Positions 18,359 through 27,761 of a DNA stretch of 64,000 nucleotides are shown here, in pieces. The DNA lies in contig NZ_CP011930.1 in the NCBI RefSeq assembly GCF_001040945.1, positions 4,335,021 to 4,399,020 of the forward strand, read 5' to 3'. This DNA is from Herbaspirillum seropedicae (lineage in GTDB: Bacteria; Pseudomonadota; Gammaproteobacteria; Burkholderiales; Burkholderiaceae_D). Position numbers and translations under genes: made by a program. Within the stretch, counting starts at the first letter, position 1; each line of letters opens with the position of its first letter. The notes beneath the pieces were generated by a model, which worked only from the letters and a program-made list of their open reading frames with translations, was not told where the DNA came from and did not search any database.

Positions 18359-19414
18359 ATGGACATTGCCGTGCTACTGGCATTTGCCGTCAGAAATCAG
18401 GCCTCCGACCTGCATCTATGCGCCGGCATGCCGCCCCTGCTGCGGGTCCACGGGGCGCTGCGCCGGGTCAACCTGCAAGCCCCCACCGGCCCCCAGCTGC
18501 AACAATGGCTGCAGGCGCTCATGCCTGCGGCCCTGCATCCGCGCTACGCCCAGGGGCGTGAATGCGACTTCGCCATCGAGCTGGCCGCGCTGGGGCGCTT
18601 TCGCGTCCATGCCTTCCTGCGCCAGGGCGGACCTGCCGTCGCCATCCGCCACCTGGGCCGCGAACCGCCGACCCTGGCGCAACTGGGCGCACCGCCCCTC
18701 TGCGCCGAGCTGGCCGAGCGTGCAGGCGGGCTGGTGCTGGTGACGGGCCCGACCGGCGCGGGCAAGAGCAGCACGCTGGCGGCCATGATCCGCCACCTCA
18801 ATGAAACCCGCGCCCTGCATATCCTGACCATCGAAGACCCGATCGAGTTCATCCACACGCCGCAACGCGCCCTGATCAGCCAGCGCGAACTGGGCACCCA
18901 CACGGCGGATCTGCCCGCCGCGCTGCGGGCCGCCTTGCGCGCCGATCCCGACGTATTGCTGGTGGGCGAACTGCGCGACGCCGACACCATCCGCTTAGCG
19001 CTCACCGCCGCCGAAACCGGCCATCTGGTGCTGGGAACCCTGCATGCCGCCTCGGCGGCGCGCACCGTGGAGCGCATGCTCGACGTCTTCCCGGCGGGCG
19101 AGAAGGAACCAGCGCGGGCCATGCTGGCCGAGTCGCTGCAAGGAGTGATTGCACAAACCCTGCTGCCCACCGCCGATGGCCGCGCCCGGGTGGCGGCGCA
19201 CGAACTGCTGGTGGCCACGCCGGCCGTGCGCAATCTCATCCGCGAAGGTCGCAGCGCGCAATTGCTGTCGCTGATGCAGGCCGGCGCGGCGCAAGGCATG
19301 CAGACGCTGGAAGCCGCCCTGCAGCGCCTGCATCAGCAAGGCCGTATCAGCGCGCAGACACTGCGCCAGCACCTGGGGCAGGAGCCTCAAGCAGGCCCTG
19401 GCATGGCGGTTTAG
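18359..19414 (+). CDS. pilT: Type IV pilus retraction ATPase PilT
   Basis: 351 aa. Walker A GPTGAGKSST (130-139), Asp box ILTIEDPIEFIH, Walker B LLVGELRDADTIRLALTAAETGH, His box GTLHAASAARTVERMLDVFP. The PilT-specific AVRNLIREG near the C-terminus is present. It powers pilus retraction at the inner membrane. Only one such ATPase is here; pilU, usually next, is absent in this spot and replaced by a glutathione peroxidase gene 48 bp on. N-terminal ~100 residues are shorter and more Ala/Pro-rich than usual. Confidence 0.9.
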   Translation: MDIAVLLAFAVRNQASDLHLCAGMPPLLRVHGALRRVNLQAPTGPQLQQWLQALMPAALHPRYAQGRECDFAIELAALGRFRVHAFLRQGGPAVAIRHLGREPPTLAQLGAPPLCAELAERAGGLVLVTGPTGAGKSSTLAAMIRHLNETRALHILTIEDPIEFIHTPQRALISQRELGTHTADLPAALRAALRADPDVLLVGELRDADTIRLALTAAETGHLVLGTLHAASAARTVERMLDVFPAGEKEPARAMLAESLQGVIAQTLLPTADGRARVAAHELLVATPAVRNLIREGRSAQLLSLMQAGAAQGMQTLEAALQRLHQQGRISAQTLRQHLGQEPQAGPGMAV

Positions 19415-19462
19415 AATGGCGGCCATCCAGATTCCATTACGGAACAGCAAGGAGGACTCTGC

Positions 19463-19948
19463 ATGACCACCATCTATGATTTCCAGCCCCGCCTGGCCAA
19501 TGAACAAGCGCTGCCGCTGGAACAGTTGCGCGGCAAGGTGCTGCTCATCGTCAATACCGCCAGCAAGTGCGGTTTCACCCCGCAATACAACGGGCTGGAA
19601 GCCATCCATCGCCAGTTCCATGCACGCGGACTGGAAGTGCTGGCCTTCCCCTGCAACCAGTTCGGCGGGCAGGAACCCGGCAATGCCGAGGAGATCGGCG
19701 CATTCTGCGAAAAGAACTACGGCGTGAGCTTCCCGCTGTTTGCCAAGATCGATGTCAATGGCGACCAGGCCGATCCCCTGTTCCAGTACCTGAAGAAGGA
19801 AGCCCCGGGCCTGCTGGGCAGCAAGGCCATCAAGTGGAATTTCACCAAGTTCCTGGTGGGCCGGGACGGCAAGGTCTTCAAGCGCTATGCGCCGCAGACC
19901 CGTCCGGAAGAAATCGTCGCCGACATCGAGGCGCTGCTGGCCGCATAA
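19463..19948 (+). CDS. Glutathione peroxidase (Cys type)
   Basis: 161 aa from an ATG with AAGGAGG upstream. Catalytic Cys36 in NTASKCGFTPQY (cysteine, not selenocysteine), FPCNQFGGQEPG with the Gln, and KWNFTKFLV with the Trp/Asn. Bacterial versions usually take electrons from thioredoxin and reduce lipid and organic hydroperoxides. Single gene downstream of pilT. Confidence 0.94.
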   Translation: MTTIYDFQPRLANEQALPLEQLRGKVLLIVNTASKCGFTPQYNGLEAIHRQFHARGLEVLAFPCNQFGGQEPGNAEEIGAFCEKNYGVSFPLFAKIDVNGDQADPLFQYLKKEAPGLLGSKAIKWNFTKFLVGRDGKVFKRYAPQTRPEEIVADIEALLAA

Positions 19949-20022
19949 GGCGATGGCCCAACTGTGTTTTCATTGCCGATGCCGATCGCGTGGAGGGCGG
20001 CAGTGCGGCAAGGAAATGCAAA

Positions 20023-20049
20023 ACGCCACGGAAATGACTTCCGTGGCGT
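20023..20049 (-). terminator. Terminator of ilvC
   Basis: Perfect 11-bp stem ACGCCACGGAA / TTCCGTGGCGT around a 5-nt loop, followed on the minus strand by TTTTGCATTT. Lies 35 bp after the ilvC stop and may also stop the converging peroxidase transcript. Confidence 0.8.
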
Positions 20050-20083
20050 CTTCCCTGCAGCTCAATTCCTGATCAGCTCCTGA

Positions 20084-21121
<1,038 letters not shown>

Positions 21122-21149
21122 TTATATCATTAATAAGATTTACCTGTGT

Positions 21150-22307
21150 TCAGGCCACGGCGTAGGCCGGATACGCAGGCATGGCCTGGTCGCGCACATG
21201 CGGGATATCCAGCTGCCGCAGCTTGCGGTACAGCGATGCGCGGCACATCCCCAGTTGCCGCGAGGCGGCGGAGATGTTCCAGCGGCTGCCATTCAAGGCA
21301 TCGATGACGCGCGTACGCTCATCCCGGTACGGATCGCCGGAAGAACGCTCGCGCCCTGCTTCCCCCTCGGCTCGTGACGTGAAGGGACGGATCTGGGCTG
21401 TGCGGGTGATCGGATGCACCTCGGCCAGCGTAGCAGGCTGGAACTGCATCAATTCCTCGGGCAGGTCGCGCACTTCGATGCGTCCGCCATTCATCACCGC
21501 ACAGCTGTAGCGGATCACCGCATGCATCTGGCGCAGGTTGCCCGGCCAGGGATAGGCCAGCAGCCGTTGCAGCGCGGCCGCCTCGATGACGCTGTCATCG
21601 GCCGGTCGGCCAAGCTCCTCGGTGATCATCTGCATCACCAGGCGGCGGCGGTCGCTGCGTTCGCGCAGCGCCGGCAGACGCAGCACGCCCCCGGCGACAC
21701 GGTAGTAGAGGTCTTCGCGGAAGCGGCCTTCGGCGATCAGGGTCTTGAGATCCTGGTGAGTGGCGCAGATCAGTTGCACGTCCACCGGCACCGGGTGCCG
21801 CGCGCCCAGCGGAATCACTTCACGCTCGGACAGCACGCGCAAGAGGCGCGTCTGCAAGGCCAAGGGCATGTCGCCGATCTCGTCGAGGAAGAGCGTGCCG
21901 CCATCGGCCTGCTGCACCTTGCCCTTCATGCCGCCTGGCAGCGCGCCCGAGAACGCCCCCTTGCAATAGCCGAACAGTTCGCTCTCGGCCAGGCTCTCCG
22001 GGATGGAGGCGCAATTGACGGCGATCCAGCTGGCCCGGCGGCGCGCGCTGTAGTCATGCAGGGCGCGTGAGAGATATTCCTTGCCGGTCCCGGTCTCCCC
22101 CAGGATCAGCACGGGGATGCCCCGATCGATCAGGCGCTTGCCGCGCTCGATCAGGTCGTGCATGCATGCATCGCCAGCGGCGAGCTGGTCGATGTCGCGA
22201 TAACGCGGGGCATGGCGGGAAGAAGCGGAACGGGCAGCAGTGCTGGTGCGAACGTCACTGTCCGCCTCAGCCTCGGCCAAGGGCTGCTCTACCGGGGTGG
22301 TCGGCAT
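21150..22307 (-). CDS. Sensorless sigma-54-dependent transcriptional activator
   Basis: 385 aa from ATG 22307 with AGGAGA upstream (the frame runs on to 22463 without a start context). After a short disordered N-terminus (1-36) comes the AAA+ domain: Walker A GETGTGKE (70-77), sigma-54 contact loop GAFSGA (117-122, a variant of GAFTGA), Walker B GTLFLDEIGD (137-146), arginine-finger region FREDLYYR. C-terminal Fis-type HTH NISAASRQLGMCRASLYRKL. No receiver, GAF, PAS or ACT input domain, unlike the AcoR/PrpR relatives. Targets unknown; no clear -24/-12 promoter was found in the adjacent spacer. Confidence 0.88.
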   Translation of the reverse strand: MPTTPVEQPLAEAEADSDVRTSTAARSASSRHAPRYRDIDQLAAGDACMHDLIERGKRLIDRGIPVLILGETGTGKEYLSRALHDYSARRRASWIAVNCASIPESLAESELFGYCKGAFSGALPGGMKGKVQQADGGTLFLDEIGDMPLALQTRLLRVLSEREVIPLGARHPVPVDVQLICATHQDLKTLIAEGRFREDLYYRVAGGVLRLPALRERSDRRRLVMQMITEELGRPADDSVIEAAALQRLLAYPWPGNLRQMHAVIRYSCAVMNGGRIEVRDLPEELMQFQPATLAEVHPITRTAQIRPFTSRAEGEAGRERSSGDPYRDERTRVIDALNGSRWNISAASRQLGMCRASLYRKLRQLDIPHVRDQAMPAYPAYAVA

Positions 22308-22479
22308 GATGGTCTCCTGTCTTGGACTGCTTTTTTGTCGAGCCGGCTTCCCTCGGGGCAGGCTCTTTATACGCGGGATCGCGCTGTGGGCGGCCCGGAG
22401 ACATGTCGCAATGGCACGTCTGCGGCAAAGAATAGCCAGACAATCCCATGACTTCCAATACAATGTACAGACAGAATCA

Positions 22480-22494
22480 ATACCTTGAAGGTAT
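22480..22494. promoter_or_regulatory. BenM/CatM-type LysR operator overlapping the ribosome site
   Basis: Perfect 7-1-7 palindrome ATACCTT-G-AAGGTAT, which fits the ATAC-N7-GTAT consensus known for BenM/CatM-type LysR proteins. It contains the GAAGG ribosome-binding site of the LysR gene starting at 22498, so binding would also block translation initiation or early transcription. Confidence 0.6.
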
Positions 22495-22497
22495 CAA

Positions 22498-23400
22498 ATG
22501 ATCGAGTTGAGACACCTCACTTATTTCCGCACCGTAGCAGAAACCCTGCATTTCGGCCGCGCGGCGGAACTGCTGCATATCTCGCAACCGCCGCTGACGC
22601 GCCAGATTGCGGCGCTGGAGAAGGAGCTGGGGGCGCAATTGTTCGACCGCAGCAAACGGGCCATCCAACTGACCGCCGCCGGCAAATATTTTTATCGCGA
22701 CACCACAGAAATTTTCAAGGCGCTGGAGCGCGCCAAGCGCAATGTATCCTCGTCGAGTACCGGCAAGAGCGGTGCGCTCAAGGTCGGTTTCATGATGTCC
22801 ACGGCCTATAACATCCTGCCTTCGGTGACGCGCCACTATTCGGCCGCCTATCCCGAGGTGGACATGCGCCTGACCGAATACGTCCCCAACCTGCTGGCCA
22901 CCGACATCGAGGACGAGAAGATCGATGTGGGCATCATGTATCGCCCCGAAGACTGCCGGCGGCTGGATAGCCACACCATCTATGCCGAACCGCTGCTGGC
23001 CGTGCTGCCGCGCGATCACCGGCTGGCAGGCCGGCAATCCATCTCGGCCGCCGAACTGGCCGAGGACGCCTTCATCAGCATCCCGCGCATGATCGCTCCT
23101 GTGGTGTATGACCTGATCCAGCAGCACTGCCAGTTGCACGGATTCCGCCCGCGCATCGTGCTGGAAACCAATCTCCAGCAGACCATCGTCAACCTGGTCG
23201 GCGAAGGCCTGGGCGTGGCCCTGGTGCCGACCTCGATGCAGGCCATGCACCTGGACACCACGGTATTCAAGCCCCTCATCGGCGCACCGATGGTGGAGGT
23301 GGCGGTGATCTGGAACAAGGACAACACCAATCCTTGCATCCGCACCTTTGCGGAGACGGCGGTGGAGGTGTGGGGGAGGATGCAGCCGGGGAATCAATGA
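22498..23400 (+). CDS. LysR-type regulator, BenM/CatM-like
   Basis: 300 aa. HTH MIELRHLTYFRTVAETLHFGRAAELLHISQPPLTRQIAALEKELG is close in style to the BenM/CatM/CatR branch, which respond to aromatic catabolites such as cis,cis-muconate. Effector domain 90-295 complete. Divergent from the sigma-54 activator with a 190-bp spacer. No ben/cat genes occur in the window, so the target is unknown. The stop lies 21 bp from the convergent accessory array. Confidence 0.9.
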   Translation: MIELRHLTYFRTVAETLHFGRAAELLHISQPPLTRQIAALEKELGAQLFDRSKRAIQLTAAGKYFYRDTTEIFKALERAKRNVSSSSTGKSGALKVGFMMSTAYNILPSVTRHYSAAYPEVDMRLTEYVPNLLATDIEDEKIDVGIMYRPEDCRRLDSHTIYAEPLLAVLPRDHRLAGRQSISAAELAEDAFISIPRMIAPVVYDLIQQHCQLHGFRPRIVLETNLQQTIVNLVGEGLGVALVPTSMQAMHLDTTVFKPLIGAPMVEVAVIWNKDNTNPCIRTFAETAVEVWGRMQPGNQ

Positions 23401-23421
23401 CCGGACATAGGGCGCTTTGGT

Positions 23422-24531
23422 CTAAGGACGAGCGGTCTTGGTCTTGGGCGTTCCATTTTCCAGGGGAGGTATATCCGCTGCCCAGAGCAATGCATTCAAG
23501 ACTGGATCCTTCTCGCCGCGCCAGTTTTCCATTGTTCTTTTTGCGCCATCGGGATAATCCTTGCGATTGATCGCGTGAGTGGTCTCGGCCCAGCCTATGG
23601 GAGTACTGCCGCGCGGTTCATCGTGGGGATCGTCGAACTCGATACCGCTGACTCTGCCAACATAGTCTGGCCAGACAGGATCGCGGCAAGTCCAAAGGGC
23701 TATCAGGCGCAGGCAGGTCATGAACAGAATAAACGGCATCATCGTTATCCGATAAGCCCCACTGGCACGCATCCCAAAGTCGTACATGCAGAACAGAAAA
23801 CTCTCCAGCATGTCCTCTTTTTCCTTGAAGAAAAGCAGTGGCTTGGGCAATTCTTCCGGGCCGTGATTCATGTACCAGCACCAGTAGTTCCACTGCGACA
23901 GCAGGCCATCGAGGCATTCTTGCCCTTCCCATTTCCGGCCGATCGAAAAGGCACGGACAACGTTACCGTCTTCATCCACTTCGTAATGACGGATGTGATA
24001 GGCGTACTTGTTGTTGGCCGATCCTCTATGAATGCAGAAGATGGCGTTTTCGTCCCAGGGGACTTCCCATGTGATGTCTCCTTGTCCCGGCTCAGCGAAG
24101 AAGCGGCGGCGACGGATGGCGTAAATCTTTTTCTCTTTTCGATTGAAACGAATCGGCTTTCTGCTTAAGGAAAATAATTCATCGCGCCCCAACCTAACCG
24201 CGATGTAGCCAAACAAACCGAGACCGAGAAAAACGACAAGCCAAGGGAGGATTAAAGTGATAGCGAATTCTTCAGGTGGATGAAGGAGCATGAATCCGGC
24301 AAGCCATAAGAATGACAACGCTCCAAAGCAAGCAATGAGGACCGCTCCGGATTGCCATTGTCTGTCTCTGAATGGCTGGTCTGTTACATCCATATAGGTA
24401 GAGTTGATCCGAAAAATCGTACTCGTGTCCTGGCACACTGGCCCAACAGGTTGATCAATGGGTAAGCGATGTGTCCAATCCCATTCCGGAATCGGCTCGC
24501 CGGCTTTGTATCGAAAGACACGTTCATCCAT
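23422..24531 (-). CDS. Tandem membrane-protein paralog A' (fourth of four; DUF6708-like)
   Basis: 369 aa. N-terminal conserved segment MDERVFRYKAGEPIPEW, two membrane segments (about 60-82 and 88-112), then a basic cytosolic module starting FNRKEKKIYAIRRRRFF with ITWEVPWDENAIFCIHRG and WNYWCWYMN, and a further hydrophobic stretch (MMPFILFMTCLRLIALW). I believe the family is DUF6708, seen beside type VI effectors, but cannot check. Nearly identical to the copy at 25596 outside the membrane segments. Unlike the others it ends with a unique Lys/Thr-rich tail (NGTPKTKTARP). Its start is nested in the previous gene's stop. Putative immunity or accessory protein. Confidence 0.8.
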   Translation of the reverse strand: MDERVFRYKAGEPIPEWDWTHRLPIDQPVGPVCQDTSTIFRINSTYMDVTDQPFRDRQWQSGAVLIACFGALSFLWLAGFMLLHPPEEFAITLILPWLVVFLGLGLFGYIAVRLGRDELFSLSRKPIRFNRKEKKIYAIRRRRFFAEPGQGDITWEVPWDENAIFCIHRGSANNKYAYHIRHYEVDEDGNVVRAFSIGRKWEGQECLDGLLSQWNYWCWYMNHGPEELPKPLLFFKEKEDMLESFLFCMYDFGMRASGAYRITMMPFILFMTCLRLIALWTCRDPVWPDYVGRVSGIEFDDPHDEPRGSTPIGWAETTHAINRKDYPDGAKRTMENWRGEKDPVLNALLWAADIPPLENGTPKTKTARP

Positions 24532-25603
24532 GTTTCATCAAGTCCGGAGGAATCTCAGCTGCCCACAAAAGGGCATTGGCCACTGGGTCCTTTTCACCGC
24601 GCCAGTTTTCCATTGCTTTTTTATCGCCGTCGGGATATTCCCTGCGGTTCAACGCGTGGGTTGTCTCAGCCCATCCTACCGGTGTTTTTCCGCGCGGCTC
24701 ATCGTAGGGATCGTCGGGGGCGATAACGCTGACTTTTTTGACATACTCAGGCCAGACAGGATCGCAGCAGGTCCAAAGGGCCATCAAGCGATGACTGGTC
24801 AAGAGCAAAATGAAAGGCATCATGCTAATGCGATACGCCGCACTAGCGCGCATCCCCAAGTCATACATGCAGAACAAGAAACTCTCCAGCATGTTTTCCT
24901 TTTCTTTGAAGAAAAGCAGTGGCTTGGGCAACTCTTCCGGACCGCGATTCATGTACCAGCACCAGTAGTTCCACTGCGACAGCAGGCCATCGAGGCATTC
25001 TTGCCCTTCCCACTTCCGCCCGACCGCAAAGGCACGAATCACGTTACCTTCTTTATCCACTTCATAATGACGGATGTGATAGGTGTTCCTGTGATTGGAA
25101 TATCCGCGGTGAATGCAGAATATGGCGTTTTCATCCCAAGGGACTTCCCATGTAATATCGCCTTGACCAGGCTTGGCGAAGAACCGGCGACGCCGAATGG
25201 CGTAGAGTTTCTTCTCTTTACGATTGAAACGGATGGGACGGCGCTTAAGCGAAAAAAATTCGTCTCTTCCGTGCCGGAAAGCGAGGTAACCGAACAGAAT
25301 AGTGATGGCCAAGCAATAGAGGTCACCAAGAATTCCGCCGGCATCCGGATACAGTACTCTCGTCAGGTAGTAGCTCCACATTCCCCCGACCACCCCTAAA
25401 CAAGAAACCAGGACGCCTCCCGCCAGCCACTGTCGTTCTCTGTACGGCTGGTCTGTTATATCCATAAAAGTCGAATTGATCCGGAAAACGGTACTTGTAT
25501 CTTGGCACTCCGGACCAACAGGGTTGTTGATGGGTAAGCGATGCTTCAGATCCCATTCGGGAATGGGGTGACCAGCTTTAAATTGAAAGATGCGTTCATC
25601 CAT
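24524..25603 (-). CDS. Tandem membrane-protein paralog B' (third of four; mosaic)
   Basis: 359 aa from ATG 25603 (MDERIFQFKAGHPIPEW); the frame extends to 25648 but homology to its paralogs fixes this start, which overlaps the preceding gene's stop by 8 nt. N-terminal half and membrane segments (GGVLVSCLGVVGGMWSYYLTRV) match paralog B at 26677, but the central stretch EGQECLDGLL to MLESFLFCMYD matches the A copies instead. Topology as in the other copies: two N-terminal membrane helices and a conserved cytosolic domain. Ends DLMKHG with the next ATG nested in the last codons. Confidence 0.8.
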   Translation of the reverse strand: MDERIFQFKAGHPIPEWDLKHRLPINNPVGPECQDTSTVFRINSTFMDITDQPYRERQWLAGGVLVSCLGVVGGMWSYYLTRVLYPDAGGILGDLYCLAITILFGYLAFRHGRDEFFSLKRRPIRFNRKEKKLYAIRRRRFFAKPGQGDITWEVPWDENAIFCIHRGYSNHRNTYHIRHYEVDKEGNVIRAFAVGRKWEGQECLDGLLSQWNYWCWYMNRGPEELPKPLLFFKEKENMLESFLFCMYDLGMRASAAYRISMMPFILLLTSHRLMALWTCCDPVWPEYVKKVSVIAPDDPYDEPRGKTPVGWAETTHALNRREYPDGDKKAMENWRGEKDPVANALLWAAEIPPDLMKHG

Positions 25604-26684
25604 GTTTAATGAAGTTTGGTGCAATTTCAGCTGCCCATAAAAGGGCATTGGTCACAGGATCCTTTTCACCGCACCAGTTTTCCATTGTTTTTTTATCGCC
25701 ATCGGGATAATCCTTGCGATTGATCGCGTGGGTCGTCTCGGCCCAGCCTATGGGGGTGCTGCCGCGAGGTTCATCGTGGGGATCATCGGATTTGATACCG
25801 CTGACTCTGCTGACATAGTCTGGCCAGATGGGATCGCGACAAGTCCAAAGGGCTATCAGGCGAAGGCAGGTCATGAACAGAATAAACGGCATCATCGTTG
25901 TCCGATAAGCCGCACTGGCGCGCATCCCAAAGTCGTACATGCAGAACAGAAAACTCTCCAGCATGTCCTCTTTTTCCTTGAAGAAAAGCAGTGGCTTGGG
26001 CAATTCTTCCGGGCCGTGATTCATGTACCAGCACCAGTAGTTCCACTGCGACAGCAGGCCATCGAGGCATTCTTGCCCTTCCCATTTCCGGCCGATCGAA
26101 AAGGCACGGACAACGTTACCGTCTTCATCCACTTCGTAATGACGGATGTGATAGGTGTACTTGTGGTTGGCCGATCCTCTATGAATGCAGAAGATGGCGT
26201 TTTCGTCCCACGGGACCTCCCAGGTGATGTCTCCTTGTCCCGGCTCAGCGAAGAAGCGGCGGCGACGGATGGCGTAAATCTTTTTCTCTTTTCGATTGAA
26301 ACGGATCGGCTTTCTGCTTAAGGAAAAGAACTCATCGCGCCCGAACTTCACTGCAATATAAACAAACAAGACGAAACTGAGGAAGACGACAAGCCAGAGA
26401 AAAAGTAGAGTGATAACGAATTCCTTAGGAGGATTTCGGAACATGAAGACTGCAAACCATAAAATTGATGCCGCTCCAAAGCAAGCAATAAGGACACCAG
26501 TAGCTTGCCACTGTCGCTCCCGATACGGCTGATCAGTAACGTCCATGTAGATTGAGTTGATCCGGAATATCGTACTGGTGTCCTTGCGCTCTGGCCCAAC
26601 AGGCTGATCAATGGGTAAGCGATGTGTCCAATCCCATTCTGGAATCGGCTCGCCGGCTTTGTATCGAAAGACACGTTCATCCAT
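25596..26684 (-). CDS. Tandem membrane-protein paralog A (second of four)
   Basis: 362 aa. Shares the MDERVFRYKAGEPIPEW start and the whole cytosolic module with the copy at 23422, including a stretch of over 200 bp that reads the same in DNA (about 23790-24000 versus 25940-26150). Differences concentrate in the membrane segments (FGAASILWFAVFMF, WLVVFLSFVLFVYIAV) and the C-terminus (APNFIKHG). The ATG overlaps the upstream gene's stop by 8 nt. Function unknown; immunity to the adjacent effector is the working guess. Confidence 0.8.
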   Translation of the reverse strand: MDERVFRYKAGEPIPEWDWTHRLPIDQPVGPERKDTSTIFRINSIYMDVTDQPYRERQWQATGVLIACFGAASILWFAVFMFRNPPKEFVITLLFLWLVVFLSFVLFVYIAVKFGRDEFFSLSRKPIRFNRKEKKIYAIRRRRFFAEPGQGDITWEVPWDENAIFCIHRGSANHKYTYHIRHYEVDEDGNVVRAFSIGRKWEGQECLDGLLSQWNYWCWYMNHGPEELPKPLLFFKEKEDMLESFLFCMYDFGMRASAAYRTTMMPFILFMTCLRLIALWTCRDPIWPDYVSRVSGIKSDDPHDEPRGSTPIGWAETTHAINRKDYPDGDKKTMENWCGEKDPVTNALLWAAEIAPNFIKHG

Positions 26685-27759
26685 GGTTCATACGCCAATT
26701 CGGCGGAGTATCCTCGCTCCACAGCAGCGCGTTGACAGCGGGATCCTTTTCTCCCAGCCATTCGTTCACTTCTTTTTGGGGATCATACGGATACTCGTTA
26801 CGGTTTATGGCGAGCAGGGTGTCGCCCCATCCCACAGGAGTTGAGCCGCTTGGCTCATCAAAGGGATCACCAGGTCGCACAACGCTGACTTTTTCAACAG
26901 CCGCAGGCCAGATCGGATCGCGACAGGTCCAAAGTGCCATCAAGCGATGACTGGTCAGAAGCAAGATGAAGGGCATCATTGCAATGCGATACGCGGCACC
27001 GGCACTGGCACCGAAGTCATAGAGACAAAAAAGGAAGCTTTCCATAGCGCTTTCGCGTTCGCAGAAAAACAAGGGAGGCTTGGGCAAATCCTCCGGTCCT
27101 CGATTCATGTACCAACACCAATAATTCCATTGTGACAGGAGGCCCTGAAGATTTTCCTTCTGCTCCCACTTGCGACCAATCGCAAAGGCACGGACGACGT
27201 TACCCTCTTCATCTACCTCGTAGTGACGGATGTGATAGGTGTTCTTATGGTTGGAAGATCCTCGGTGAATGCAGAAAATCGCATTTTCATCCCAAGGGAC
27301 TTCCCAAGTAATATCGCCTTGACCTGGCTTGGCGAAGAATCGACGACGCCGAATAGCGTAGATCTTTTTCTCTTTGCGATTGAAACGGATGGGACGGCGC
27401 TTAAGTGAAAAAAATTCGTCTCTTCCGTGCCGGAAAGCGAAGTAGCCAAACAGAAACGTAATGACCAGGCAATACAGGTCACCCAGAATTCCACCGGCAT
27501 CCGGATAAAGTACTCTCGTCAGGTAGTAGCTCCACATTCCCCCGACCACTCCCAAACAAGAGACCAGGACGGCGCCTGCCAGCCACTGTCTTTCTCTGAA
27601 AGGCTGGTCTGTTACATCCATGAAGGTTGAATTGATCCGGAAGATGGTGCTGGTGTCCTTGCATTCGGGACCAACCGGATTGTTGATGGATAAGCGATGC
27701 TTCAGATCCCATTCAGGAATGGGGCGACCAGTTTTAAATTGAAAGATGCGCTCATCCAT
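26677..27759 (-). CDS. Tandem membrane-protein paralog B (first of four)
   Basis: 360 aa, the copy next to the effector, starting only 2 nt after the effector stop codon, so surely co-translated. Two membrane segments (about 62-85, 92-112), conserved FNRKEKKIYAIRRRRFF module, and the most divergent middle and C-terminal part (EQKENLQGLL, FCERESAMESFLFCLYDFGASAGAAYR, KEVNEWLGEKDPAVN). If one copy is the cognate immunity protein, this is the best candidate by position. Confidence 0.8.
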   Translation of the reverse strand: MDERIFQFKTGRPIPEWDLKHRLSINNPVGPECKDTSTIFRINSTFMDVTDQPFRERQWLAGAVLVSCLGVVGGMWSYYLTRVLYPDAGGILGDLYCLVITFLFGYFAFRHGRDEFFSLKRRPIRFNRKEKKIYAIRRRRFFAKPGQGDITWEVPWDENAIFCIHRGSSNHKNTYHIRHYEVDEEGNVVRAFAIGRKWEQKENLQGLLSQWNYWCWYMNRGPEDLPKPPLFFCERESAMESFLFCLYDFGASAGAAYRIAMMPFILLLTSHRLMALWTCRDPIWPAAVEKVSVVRPGDPFDEPSGSTPVGWGDTLLAINRNEYPYDPQKEVNEWLGEKDPAVNALLWSEDTPPNWRMNHG

Positions 27760-27761
27760 GT

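Larger units (their letters stand above)
23422..27759 (-). repeat. Four-gene tandem array, alternating B-A-B'-A'
   Basis: The two A-type and two B-type genes alternate, so the array is best explained by duplication of a two-gene unit of about 2.15 kb. Each internal junction has the same 8-nt nested overlap (ATGGATGA, where TGA ends one gene and ATG starts the next). The array is visibly lower in GC than the flanking chromosome. Confidence 0.8.
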
